Shown in pieces: positions 1 through 8,509 of a stretch of 64,000 nt of DNA. The notes beneath the pieces were generated by a model. It searched no databases. It saw only the letters and a list, made by a program, of their open reading frames with translations, and was not told the origin of the DNA. Position numbers and translations under genes: made by a program. How positions within the stretch are numbered: the stretch's first letter is position 1; each line of letters opens with the position of its first letter. This DNA is from Methylomagnum ishizawai (GTDB lineage: Bacteria > Pseudomonadota > Gammaproteobacteria > Methylococcales > Methylococcaceae), in the NCBI RefSeq assembly GCF_019670005.1, contig NZ_AP019783.1, forward strand, positions 4,242,150 through 4,306,149. Reading direction: 5' to 3'.

Positions 1-1
1 C

Positions 2-1165
2 GCCGATCCCTATCCGCTGTATCGGCAGACGCGGGAGCGGTTTCCGATCTTCTGGAGCGAGGCCGAAAACGCCTGGGTGCTGACGCGCCATGCCGATGCG
101 CTGGCGGTGTTCGGCAACCCCCGCTTCCTCAACGCGGAACTAGGGCAGATCGTCGGGCGGATGGCGGATGCCTTGGGCCAGGATTTGCCCGGGTTGTTCG
201 CCTTGTTCGACGCCCTGCCATTCTTGCGCAACCCACCCGCCCACAAGCCCGGCCGTCATTTCCTGGCGCGGGTGCTGGCTTTGCGGCCATTGGCCGCCTA
301 CGAACAGGAGATCGCCGCCATCGTCCAGCGGCTACTCGCGCCGCTGGACCGCGATGGCGGCATGGACCTCGCCATCGACTACGCCGAACGCCTGCCGCCT
401 TTGTTCATGGGCGGATTGTTCGGCCTGGGCGAAAGCGAATCCCTGTTCCTGGCGCGCACGCTGAGCGGGGTCGCCGCCACGCTCGACCGGGGCCAACCCA
501 TGCGGGTTTATCGGCAACTGAACCTGCGGCTCATGGAAGCCTACGAACTATTGCGGGAAGAATTCGCCCAGCGGCGGCGGGTGCCACGGGACGATGGCCT
601 ATCTTTGATGCTCGCCCTCGGCGAGGCCGAATACGCCCTGGGGGAAAACCAACTCGCCGCCCATGCGGTGGCCCTGTTCCTGGTCGGATTCGAGACCACG
701 GCGGCCCTGATCGGCAACGGCTTGAACTTGCTGTTGGCGCATCCCGGACAACGCCGGCAGATCGCCGCCGCGCCCACCCTGCTCGACGCGGCGGTGGAAG
801 AAACCGCGCGCCTCGAACCGCCCATCCAGCAGACCTCCCGCTATGCGTCCGAGGCCTGCCCCCTGGCCGGGCACGAAATCGAAGCGGGACAACGGGTGCT
901 GTTGCTGATCGGCGCGGCCAACCGGGACCCCGCGGCCTATCCCGAACCCGACCGCTTCCGGCTGGACCGGCAAGGGCCGCCCAACCTGACCTTCGGCAGT
1001 GGCCGCCATGCCTGCCTCGGAACCCAAATCGCCAAGCTCGAAGCCAAGCTGGCCTACGCCGGGATACTCGACCGCCCCGGCCTCCGCGTCCGGGGCGGGC
1101 CGCCGGAATGGTGGCCTTGCCAGAGCCAGCGCCGCTTGAAAAGCCTCCCCGTGGCGCTGGCCTAG
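2..1165 (+). CDS. Cytochrome P450, 5' end outside window
   Basis: A haem-thiolate monooxygenase, open from base 2 to the TAG at 1163-1165 with its first residues beyond the window. The visible 387 residues hold the P450 landmarks in order: I-helix GFETT near residue 229, the K-helix ExxR in EETARLEPP near 267, and the haem loop FGSGRHACLG with the axial Cys near 338. Length and the absence of a membrane anchor fit a soluble bacterial class I P450 fed by ferredoxin. The carrier protein follows 39 nt downstream, so the P450 may oxidise a carrier-bound substrate, as some P450s in peptide and polyketide clusters do. The substrate is unknown; the family call is firm, the pathway role is inference. 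Confidence 0.93.
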   Translation, partial: ADPYPLYRQTRERFPIFWSEAENAWVLTRHADALAVFGNPRFLNAELGQIVGRMADALGQDLPGLFALFDALPFLRNPPAHKPGRHFLARVLALRPLAAYEQEIAAIVQRLLAPLDRDGGMDLAIDYAERLPPLFMGGLFGLGESESLFLARTLSGVAATLDRGQPMRVYRQLNLRLMEAYELLREEFAQRRRVPRDDGLSLMLALGEAEYALGENQLAAHAVALFLVGFETTAALIGNGLNLLLAHPGQRRQIAAAPTLLDAAVEETARLEPPIQQTSRYASEACPLAGHEIEAGQRVLLLIGAANRDPAAYPEPDRFRLDRQGPPNLTFGSGRHACLGTQIAKLEAKLAYAGILDRPGLRVRGGPPEWWPCQSQRRLKSLPVALA

Positions 1166-1204
1166 GCGCCTTGTTTCACCCACCCTTTGCCCCAGGAGTT
1201 ATTT

Positions 1205-1453
1205 ATGACGCAAGCGTCCCAAGTCCATCAATGGATGATCGGCTATCTTGGCGAACTGCTGGACCTGCCGGAAGCGGACATCGATCCCGCAGCGCATCTC
1301 GCCAATTACGGACTGGATTCCACCGATGTCATGGTGATCGCGGGCGCGTTGGAAGAACAATTCGGCTTGGAGGTGGACCCCATCTTCTTCCTCCGCAACG
1401 CGACGGTCCAGGACATCGTGAACGACCTCAAGAGCAGCGGTATCGTCGGCTAG
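1205..1453 (+). CDS. Free-standing acyl/peptidyl carrier protein
   Basis: An 82-residue acidic four-helix carrier protein. The phosphopantetheine motif GLDST carries the attachment serine at residue 39, and the following helix (VMVIAGALEEQFG) is typical of discrete ACPs. The ATG at 1205 is chosen over an in-frame TTG at 1187 because AGGAG sits at 1194-1198, seven bases upstream. It lies between a P450 and a glycosyltransferase/methyltransferase fusion, so it is more likely to hold a pathway intermediate in a tailoring route than to serve fatty-acid synthesis; no fab genes are nearby. The ketosynthase or adenylation partner, if any, would lie upstream of the window. Confidence 0.9.
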   Translation: MTQASQVHQWMIGYLGELLDLPEADIDPAAHLANYGLDSTDVMVIAGALEEQFGLEVDPIFFLRNATVQDIVNDLKSSGIVG

Positions 1454-1531
1454 GCACGGGCGCATCCCCGCATGGGCCGGGCAGGCCCAGCCCTTCTCCC
1501 TCCCCCCAGCCCAACCCGCGGAGTTTCGGAT

Positions 1532-3310
1532 ATGAACGCCTCCTACGATATCAGCCTCGTGGTCATCAGTTTCAACATGGCCCGCGAACTGCCACGGACG
1601 CTGCATTCCCTCAGCCCGCGCTACCAGCGGGACATCCGGGCCGAAGACTACGAGGTCATCGTCATCGACAACGGCTCCCGCGAGCCTCCATCCGCCCAGG
1701 ATTTCGCCGGCCTCGGGATGAACCTGAAGGTGTTGAGCCATGCCGAACCCACCCCGTCGCCGGTCAACGCCATCAACTACGGCCTCTCGCTGTGTTCGGC
1801 CCCCCTGGTCGGCGTGATGATCGACGGTGCCCGGCTGGCGTCCCCAGGGCTGTTGGCGGCTTGCCGACAAGCGGCCCGGCTCCATCCCAGGCCGGTGGTG
1901 GCGACCCTGTCCTTCCATCTCGGGCCGGGTCTGCAATGGATCACCATGCAAAGCGGATACGACCCGACCTGGGAGGATCGCTTGCTCGCCAGCATCGACT
2001 GGCCCGATGACGGCTACCGGCTGTTCGAAATCGCCCCGGCCTCGGAAAACGCCCCCAAAGGCTGGTTCGGGCCGCTCAACGAAACCAACGCCTTGTTCAT
2101 GCCGCCCAGCCTCTGGCAAGAACTCGGAGGATACGATCCGGCCTTCACCGACCCCGGCGGCGGCTATGCCAATCCCGACCTCCTGTGGCGGGCTTTGGAC
2201 TTGCCGGACACCCGCCAGGTGGTGGTGCTGGGCGAGGGCACCTTCCATCAATACCACGGCGGCATCGCCACCAATTCGGGCGGCGAAGGCCAACGCCGCC
2301 TGAAGGAAATGAGCCGGACCTACTACCGCCTCCGCCGCAAGCCCATCAAGGTGCCGGATGGCGAGCGGACCTATTTCGGGCCGGTGTCGAAAGCGGCGAC
2401 GGCGGCCTATCGGCGGGCGTTGGGCGGCGGCGGCATGGTCTCGGCGACGCCCTACCCTTCGACCGCTGCCGGTCCGGTCCAAACCAGCAGCCGCTACGTG
2501 GATTTGCTTAAAAAAACCCTGCTGAACGAAACCGGGATCGAAATGGAGGCCGCGCTGCGCGTCGCGCAGGAGATGCGGCAAATCCCGCCGGACTTTTGGC
2601 GTGAGGTGCTATGCGACCCGCCCGGAAAACTCAGGCTTCCCCTGGACGACATCAAAAACAAGCGGATGCAAGGGCAGGATACCGATGCCTTCAAAGCGGT
2701 GGTCCCGCTCGCCTACACCATGATCGGCCGCAGGCGCTTGGATCATTTGGAAGCCTGCGTCGGCACCGTGCTCGACGAGGAAGTGCCGGGCGATTTCATG
2801 GAATGCGGGGTTTGGCGGGGCGGGGCCTGCATCCTCATCAAGGGCATGCTGGCCGAACGGGGCATCACGAACCGTTTGGTGTGGCTGGCCGATTCCTTCG
2901 ACGGCCTGCCCCCGCCCCGCCCCGGCGTGGACGACGCGCTCGACCTCTCCAAGGCCCGCTATCCCCTGCTCGCGGTGTCCCTGGACCGGGTGCGGGCCAA
3001 TTTCGAGACCTTCGGGCTGCTGGACAGCGGCGTCCGCTTCCTGCCCGGCTGGTTCGAGGACAGCCTGCCGACGGCCCCGGTCGAACGGCTGGCCCTGTTG
3101 CGCATCGACGGGGATTTGTATAGTTCGACCCTGGATGCGTTGAGCCATCTGTATGGGCGCGTCGCCCCCGGCGGGTTCGTCATCGTCGACGACTACGGTG
3201 CCTTACCCCAATGCGCCAGGGCCGTCGATGAATTCCGGGCCGGACTCGGCATCGACGAACCGCTGCGCATGATCGACTGCTACGGCGCGTTCTGGCGCAA
3301 AACCCGATAA
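1532..3310 (+). CDS. GT2 glycosyltransferase fused to TylF-type O-methyltransferase
   Basis: A 592-residue two-domain enzyme. Residues 1-260 are a family 2 glycosyltransferase: the N-terminal strand ISLVVISFN, the acceptor-side GPLNETNALF and GGYDPAF segments, and a GxGG loop. From about residue 320 the protein matches the TylF/MycF macrocin O-methyltransferase family: ECGVWRGGA (SAM-binding), DSFDGLPPP, and the metal-binding acidic pair in LRIDGDLYSS and VIVDDYGAL. TylF-type enzymes are SAM- and Mg-dependent sugar O-methyltransferases, so one chain could transfer and then methylate a sugar. The ATG at 1532 has GGAG at 1520-1523; an in-frame ATG at 1472 would add a low-complexity proline tract. 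Substrate unknown. Confidence 0.85.
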   Translation: MNASYDISLVVISFNMARELPRTLHSLSPRYQRDIRAEDYEVIVIDNGSREPPSAQDFAGLGMNLKVLSHAEPTPSPVNAINYGLSLCSAPLVGVMIDGARLASPGLLAACRQAARLHPRPVVATLSFHLGPGLQWITMQSGYDPTWEDRLLASIDWPDDGYRLFEIAPASENAPKGWFGPLNETNALFMPPSLWQELGGYDPAFTDPGGGYANPDLLWRALDLPDTRQVVVLGEGTFHQYHGGIATNSGGEGQRRLKEMSRTYYRLRRKPIKVPDGERTYFGPVSKAATAAYRRALGGGGMVSATPYPSTAAGPVQTSSRYVDLLKKTLLNETGIEMEAALRVAQEMRQIPPDFWREVLCDPPGKLRLPLDDIKNKRMQGQDTDAFKAVVPLAYTMIGRRRLDHLEACVGTVLDEEVPGDFMECGVWRGGACILIKGMLAERGITNRLVWLADSFDGLPPPRPGVDDALDLSKARYPLLAVSLDRVRANFETFGLLDSGVRFLPGWFEDSLPTAPVERLALLRIDGDLYSSTLDALSHLYGRVAPGGFVIVDDYGALPQCARAVDEFRAGLGIDEPLRMIDCYGAFWRKTR

Positions 3311-3334
3311 CCCCCACCACAGGAACGCGGCACC

Positions 3335-4798
3335 ATGCATCATTTTTGGCCGACCCTCATCAAGCCGCTGTTGGACCTCCTCAGCCCCCGCCGCCTGATC
3401 GAAATCGGCGCGGGCGATGGCCGGAACAGCCGCCAAATCGCCCGCTGGGCTTCCAGCTGCCAAGCCCATTGCGACTTGGTCGATCCAGCCCCGTCCTTCG
3501 ACCTGGAAGGCTTGGCCGCGCGCCACCCAGGGCGGGTCGTGGCCCATCGCCGCCGCAGCCTAGACGTCCTGGACCGGCTGCTTCCGGCCGATGTGGTCCT
3601 GATCGACGGCGACCACAACTGGTACACGGTCTACCACGAGCTGATGACGATCTATGGCGATGCGGCGTCCTTGCCGGAGCAGGCCCCGGTCGTGCTGTGC
3701 CATGACGTGGGCTGGCCCTATGGCCGCCGCGATTTGTATTACGATCCCGCCAGCATTCCCGAAGCCCACCGCCAACCTTGCCGGGTCGGGGCGGTCAGGC
3801 CGGATGCCACCGGAATCGCCAGGCTGGGACTGAACCCCGGCTTTTGCCACGCGGAACAGGAAGGCGGTCCGCGCAACGGGGTCCGCACCGCCATCGAAGA
3901 CGCCCTGCAAGGCCGGACCGAAGCGTTCAGGACCGTGTGGATTCCGATTTTCCATGGATTGGCGATCCTGGTGCCCAAGCCCTGGTTGGAGCGCCATCGG
4001 GAACTCGGCGCATGGCTGGACCGCCTGGAACCCGGCCCGGCCTTGCGGGGCCTGTACCAGCGCGCGGAATACGAGCGCTGCCTGGGCAACATCGACCGCT
4101 TGTTCCTCCAGGGTTTGCGGAGCGATGCCCAGCCCACCGGCGATAACACAGCCGGGCGGCCGTTCACGACCAGCTTGCCGGACGGGTTGGTGAAGACGAT
4201 CCAGCAGGGCACACTGGAATATCGCTATAAGGGGTTGAAGATGGTGCTGAACCCCTTCGATCTGGCGAATTATTTGGCCTTGCTGGACAAGCTCAGACCC
4301 GCGACGATATTCGAGATCGGCGTATACGAAGGGGGCCGGAGCCTTTGGCTGGCCGATAATCTGGCCGCCCTGGGGATCGATGCCCAAATCATCGCGGTCG
4401 ATCTGGCACCGCCCGCCGATCTCGGGAACGACCGGGTCCGCTGCTTGACCGGCAACGCCAGGCACCTGGCCGATGTACTGACGGCGGCGGAACTGGAAGC
4501 CTTGCCTCATCCCTTCCTGGTGATCGAGGATTCGGCGCACGATTTGGAAACCTGCGCCCAGGTGCTGGACTTCTTCCACGGATACCTTCGATCCGGGGAT
4601 TACATCGTGGTGGAGGATGGCATCCTGCACAGCTTGATGGAACCGGATGCCGCCGAGCCGGCACTGGCGCCGCCTTCGCTGGCGGTCGCGGGTTTCCTGG
4701 AAACCCATGGCTCCGACTACGCCATCGATACGGAAAGCTGCGACCGGTTCGGGTTCAACGCGACCTTCCAGCCCAATGGCTGGTTGCGGCGGCGCTAA
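3335..4798 (+). CDS. Class I methyltransferase fused to CmcI-like (cephalosporin hydroxylase family) domain
   Basis: A 487-residue protein with two Rossmann-like halves. The N-terminal half has the SAM-binding loop EIGAGDGRNS (residues 22-31) and LIDGDHNW, as in class I methyltransferases. From about residue 285 the second half follows the CmcI family: an RYKG lead-in, EIGVYEGGRS, VIEDSAHD and DYIVVEDG. CmcI proteins are SAM-dependent methyltransferases despite the hydroxylase name. The ATG follows the upstream stop by 24 nt, so the two genes are probably co-transcribed. With the preceding TylF domain, three methyltransferase modules sit in two consecutive genes, suggesting a heavily methylated glycan or glycosylated metabolite. 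Confidence 0.8.
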   Translation: MHHFWPTLIKPLLDLLSPRRLIEIGAGDGRNSRQIARWASSCQAHCDLVDPAPSFDLEGLAARHPGRVVAHRRRSLDVLDRLLPADVVLIDGDHNWYTVYHELMTIYGDAASLPEQAPVVLCHDVGWPYGRRDLYYDPASIPEAHRQPCRVGAVRPDATGIARLGLNPGFCHAEQEGGPRNGVRTAIEDALQGRTEAFRTVWIPIFHGLAILVPKPWLERHRELGAWLDRLEPGPALRGLYQRAEYERCLGNIDRLFLQGLRSDAQPTGDNTAGRPFTTSLPDGLVKTIQQGTLEYRYKGLKMVLNPFDLANYLALLDKLRPATIFEIGVYEGGRSLWLADNLAALGIDAQIIAVDLAPPADLGNDRVRCLTGNARHLADVLTAAELEALPHPFLVIEDSAHDLETCAQVLDFFHGYLRSGDYIVVEDGILHSLMEPDAAEPALAPPSLAVAGFLETHGSDYAIDTESCDRFGFNATFQPNGWLRRR

Positions 4799-4823
4799 CG
4801 CATTTCCGGTTGGGGACTCATCC

Positions 4824-4850
4824 GTAGGGCGGGCATGTTCCCCGCCCACG
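4824..4850. repeat. GTAGGGCGGG-type dispersed hairpin element
   Basis: An inverted repeat beginning GTAGGGCGGG and closing with CCCGCCCACG, 25 nt after the methyltransferase stop and before the convergent radical SAM gene. The same opening, GTAGGGCG, recurs in hairpins at 24116 and 25564. It resembles small REP-like elements common between genes in proteobacteria and could act as a bidirectional transcript end. Confidence 0.5.
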
Positions 4851-4886
4851 CCGGCCGCAACCGGGACCGGATGGAAAACCTCCCGG

Positions 4887-5813
4887 TCAAAGACGGATCG
4901 GGAAAACACCGCCCGGGCGGGTGTTCTGGCCATCCTCGCCGAAAAAATCCACCATGAATTCCCGGTCCAGGGGACAGGCGGAGCAGACAGGTATCCGGCC
5001 ACGGTCCGTCACCAAATCGTCCATCAGCTTCCGGCGGGCGGCTCCCATGACGATTTGGCTGTAGCGCTGTTCCTTGAGATTGCCGATCACGGGAGCGTCG
5101 GGGTGCATGCAGCAGGGAACCACGCTGCCATCCCAATCGACCCCGAGGAAGGCACGGTTCTCGAGGAAGAAACACAGGCCTTGCCCCGATCGCGGGGGAT
5201 TCGCTTCTAGGCGCACCGCATCGGGGAGGGGCAGCCAGGGGCGGAACTGCGGGGTCCAGCCCAAGGGGCCGAGAATATCCCGCCACCGCGCCTGCCCGGC
5301 CGGGTCCGTACAGATCGTGCGCGTGATGAGCGCCACGCCGGGGTCGAGCCGGTCACGGACCTCCCGCGCCCTGGACAGGAAATCCATGAGCCTGGACCAA
5401 CGGCCCGGCGGCCTCAGGCGTTCATAGTCCTCCGCCGTGCCATCGCCGTCGCAGCTCACCACCAGCCGCGTCAACACCCCGGCGCGGATCGCGGCCTCGA
5501 AGGCGTCCCAATCCACGGTCTGGGCGTTGGTCGATATTTCGACCTGCCGCGCCTGCCAGGACTGTTCCGGTATCCGCGCCAACAAGCCCGCCAAGTCGGG
5601 ATGCAGCAACGGCTCGCCAAACTTGAAAAGGCGGAACAGGCCGATCTTCTTCACATCCAGGTTGCGCAGGCAGCGGTCGAAATCGGCTATCGATATCCTG
5701 TCCACCTTCGGTTTCAAAAGGGAATTCGGACAACCCACGCACCGCAATTGGCAACCATGGACGACATCGAAAGAAATAACTGGAATGCTCAGGGGAACGG
5801 CTGGAGTCATCAT
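4887..5813 (-). CDS. Radical SAM protein with SPASM-like C-terminal cysteines
   Basis: A 308-residue radical SAM enzyme. The cluster motif CxxxCxxC is Cys21/25/28 (CQLRCVGC), followed by the SAM-contacting FGEPLLHPD loop. The C-terminal third has CFFL, CCMH and CSAC cysteines like a SPASM or twitch domain that binds auxiliary Fe-S clusters. It therefore resembles maturases and tailoring enzymes acting on peptides, sugars or carrier-bound substrates. The start is uncertain: ATG at 5813 is used here, with a second ATG directly after it, while one at 5858 adds 15 residues; neither has a clear ribosome site. It is transcribed with the downstream-facing thioesterase gene, against the four genes to its left. 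Confidence 0.85.
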   Translation of the reverse strand: MMTPAVPLSIPVISFDVVHGCQLRCVGCPNSLLKPKVDRISIADFDRCLRNLDVKKIGLFRLFKFGEPLLHPDLAGLLARIPEQSWQARQVEISTNAQTVDWDAFEAAIRAGVLTRLVVSCDGDGTAEDYERLRPPGRWSRLMDFLSRAREVRDRLDPGVALITRTICTDPAGQARWRDILGPLGWTPQFRPWLPLPDAVRLEANPPRSGQGLCFFLENRAFLGVDWDGSVVPCCMHPDAPVIGNLKEQRYSQIVMGAARRKLMDDLVTDRGRIPVCSACPLDREFMVDFFGEDGQNTRPGGVFPIRL

Positions 5814-5878
5814 AGCGATATCCGGTTTCGGCGATAGGGTTGGCCACCCAGGCCGCATCGGGGCGGGGTGCGGCCCCG

Positions 5879-8281
5879 CTAGCGCGATGCCTCACCGGGC
5901 TCCCCCGTCTGGAGCAGCAGGGCGTCCAGATGGGCGCGGTAGCCGGGTTGGGCGGGGTCCAGTTCGGTGGCCCGCTTGGCGGAGGCGACCGCCTCCGCCA
6001 AGCGGCCCTGGCGGGCCAGTGCCCGGCTCAGGTCGTGGTGGGCGCTGGCGAGGCCCGGATCGAGTTCGATGGCCCGGCGCAGGTGGCTTTCGGCGTCCGC
6101 CCAGCGATCCTGCCGCACCGACAGGTTGCCCAGATGGGCAGGGTAGCCGGGCTTCCAGGGGTCGAGTTCGATGGCCCGCCGGGCGGAAGCGACCGCCCCG
6201 GCCAGCTTGCCTTGGCGGGCCAGCACCCGGCTCAGGTCGTGGTGGGCGTTGGCCAAGCCCGGATCGAGTTCGACGGCCCGGCGCAGGCAGCCTTCGGCGT
6301 CCGCCCAGCGGTCCTCCCGCGCCGACAGGTTGCCCAGATGGACATGATAGCCGGGCTTCCGGGGGTCCAGTTCGACGGCCCGCCGGGCGGAGGCGACCGC
6401 CTCGGCCAGCCGGCCCTGGCGGACCAGCACCCGGCCCAGGTTGTGGTGGGCGTTGGCGAAACCGGGGTCCAGTTCGATGGCCCGGCGCAGGCAGCCTTCG
6501 GCGTCCTGTAGGTGGCCTTGCCGGGCCAGCACATCGCCGAGCTTGACCAGGGCGCCGGGATGGTCCGGGAAGCACCGCCGGTATTTGCGGCACAGCGCGT
6601 GGGCGGTGTCCAAATCGCCTTTATCGACGTGGATGTCCACTTCCAGCACCAGGAAACCACCGTCGTCGGGCGCCATCTCGGAACCCCTCCGCGCATAGCC
6701 CAAAGCCTCTTCATAGGCTTTGAGGGCGCGGCTGGCCCGGATCGCGCCGCGTAGCGCGTCGAGCAGGGCGGGCGACAACGCCAAGGCTTGGTCGTAAGCC
6801 GCTTTGGCGCGCTCGAAGTCCCCGGTTTTTTCCCACAGTCCGCCGAGGTTCGCATAAGCCAGGGCCGATGGTTGGCGGGCCAGGGCTTGATCGAAATAAT
6901 GGATCGCCGTATGCCAATCGCCGCTTTGCTTGGCCAATTCACCCAGGGCGGTGTTGATATCCGGATTCCCAGGGCTGAGGGCCAGGGCATTGAGGTATTG
7001 GGCCTTGGCCTCGTCCCAGCGCTGCTGACGCAGCAAAGCCTCCCCCAGGCATTGATATACGCTGGGGATTCCATCCAGGGCTTTGTAATAGCCGGAAATA
7101 GCCTGCTCGAAATCGCCCTCGTGAAAGGCGCGATGAGCCAGCACCAGCGCGTCGGGAAGCCTCGGTTCGGCGATGGCGGGCCGCGCCGGGAGCGAGGGCG
7201 GGTCGGCCCGGCCGGGAACCGGCGCCACCAAGGCGGGTTCGTCCAGCCCCGCACCGGACTGGACGGAAACCGTGCATTGGCCGGTCTCCCTCCCCAAGTC
7301 GCCGAACCAGAACGACCCTTCCTTCACCAAATCGACTTCCAGGCGATACCGCCCCGGTTCTTCCGGGACTTGGACCACGAGTTCCAGTTCGACGGCGGCG
7401 GCGGCCGGAATATCCCCGTCCAGGGCCGTGCGCCCATCCAGCCAGCGCAACAAGCCGCCCTGCGGGTCGCGCCAATGATTGGCCACCCAGATTTGGCTGA
7501 ACCGGGTGGCTGGGTAGGGAATGGAACCCCGGTTGCCCAGTGTGACCGGGAGCCGCAAGCGTGTCCCCGGACGCGCTTCCAGATATCCGGGCACACCGAT
7601 GTCGATCCGGCAGGTGGGTGCCGCGCAATCGCCGGAGCGGCGCAGGGCGTCCGGCAAGATTGTTTCGAGCCGTTCCACCAAGCCCGACACGGCGGGTTCC
7701 TCGAACGCCTTGCCGTGGCCACCGGGGATGGAATCGACAGTGTAGTCCAGGTAGCAATCCTCCCATGCCGCCGCGGGGTCGTGGAAACGCTTGTAGGGAT
7801 TTTGCGCCTCGTCGTGTTGGCTGACGATGAGCGCGACCCGGCCCGCGTAAGGCAGGGGCGGCAGCGGGTTCAACAGGATCAGCGCCGCCACCCGCAGGTC
7901 CAGCCGCATGAGGTTCTCGGCGATGCGCTGCGCGATATAGCTGGCTTGGCAGTTGCCGGCGACGAGGTAAGGCCCGGGCAGGTCCAGCGCCAGGATTTCC
8001 TCGGTGTAGCAGTCGGCGATATGGCGGATATTGGCCTGCGAGTATTGGAACACCATATGCCCGGAGCGCATCCCATAGAGCGGCTGGTCCGGCCCGAGGC
8101 GGGCGGCCAGTTGGCTGAACTCCCGGTAGCCCTGGAAACACCACAGCAAGGCATGGCGGCGACCTTCGGTGTTCAAACCGAATACCAACCCGCCCGGGCT
8201 GATCTGCTCCCCCCGCCACCAGGGCGCGACGACCGAAGCCAATCTTTGGCGTATTTCAAGCTGGGTTGCGGATGGAACCAT
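5879..8281 (-). CDS. Thioesterase-like domain + Ig-like domain + TPR array
   Basis: An 800-residue multidomain protein. Residues 1-235 form an alpha/beta-hydrolase thioesterase of the NRPS/PKS type II kind. The nucleophile elbow reads AGNCQAS, so a Cys replaces the usual Ser; the catalytic-His loop IPGGHGKAFEEP is intact. Residues 240-345 look like a beta-sandwich (Ig/CARDB-like: LRLPVTLGNRG, PGRYRLEVDLV). From about 380 onward there are about twelve 34-residue TPRs. The C-terminal repeats are recent tandem copies with a 204-bp period. Such an architecture suggests release or editing of a carrier-bound acyl group coupled to a protein-interaction scaffold. No ribosome site precedes the ATG at 8281. 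Domain calls are firm; the combined function is inference. Confidence 0.75.
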   Translation of the reverse strand: MVPSATQLEIRQRLASVVAPWWRGEQISPGGLVFGLNTEGRRHALLWCFQGYREFSQLAARLGPDQPLYGMRSGHMVFQYSQANIRHIADCYTEEILALDLPGPYLVAGNCQASYIAQRIAENLMRLDLRVAALILLNPLPPLPYAGRVALIVSQHDEAQNPYKRFHDPAAAWEDCYLDYTVDSIPGGHGKAFEEPAVSGLVERLETILPDALRRSGDCAAPTCRIDIGVPGYLEARPGTRLRLPVTLGNRGSIPYPATRFSQIWVANHWRDPQGGLLRWLDGRTALDGDIPAAAAVELELVVQVPEEPGRYRLEVDLVKEGSFWFGDLGRETGQCTVSVQSGAGLDEPALVAPVPGRADPPSLPARPAIAEPRLPDALVLAHRAFHEGDFEQAISGYYKALDGIPSVYQCLGEALLRQQRWDEAKAQYLNALALSPGNPDINTALGELAKQSGDWHTAIHYFDQALARQPSALAYANLGGLWEKTGDFERAKAAYDQALALSPALLDALRGAIRASRALKAYEEALGYARRGSEMAPDDGGFLVLEVDIHVDKGDLDTAHALCRKYRRCFPDHPGALVKLGDVLARQGHLQDAEGCLRRAIELDPGFANAHHNLGRVLVRQGRLAEAVASARRAVELDPRKPGYHVHLGNLSAREDRWADAEGCLRRAVELDPGLANAHHDLSRVLARQGKLAGAVASARRAIELDPWKPGYPAHLGNLSVRQDRWADAESHLRRAIELDPGLASAHHDLSRALARQGRLAEAVASAKRATELDPAQPGYRAHLDALLLQTGEPGEASR
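5930..6530 (-). repeat. 204-bp tandem repeats encoding double-TPR units
   Basis: Three successive near-identical units with a 204-bp spacing, seen for example in GGTCGTGGTG at 6031 and 6235 and its variant at 6439. Each unit encodes 68 residues, two TPRs. High nucleotide identity, not only protein similarity, implies recent duplication inside the gene. Confidence 0.85.
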
Positions 8282-8509
8282 GGCTTCGGGATGACCGCTG
8301 GAGGATGGGCCTGGAAGATGCCGGGCGGTCCGTATACTTCCGGGCCGGGCCTGGGCCGGGCGACCCGGTCTAGATAGCGTAGCCTAGAAGGCAAACCCTG
8401 CAACCGGGTCCGCGGCCGCGACCCGGACAATCGCATGGATGGCCATCGGCGGGTGCCTTCGGACCGGGCGCGCCAGGCCCAGCGACCGTGCCAGGAACCG
8501 GTACGCGCC
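8282..8509. other. Intergenic spacer, nothing recognised
   Basis: A 228-nt gap upstream of the thioesterase-TPR gene and downstream of the SmbP-like gene. I see no RNA gene, strong hairpin with T-run or clear promoter hexamers. Confidence 0.5.

Noticed and set aside
5930-6530. Regular 204-bp repeats as a possible CRISPR or satellite
   Set aside because: The repeats keep a reading frame and encode TPRs; there are no unique spacers.
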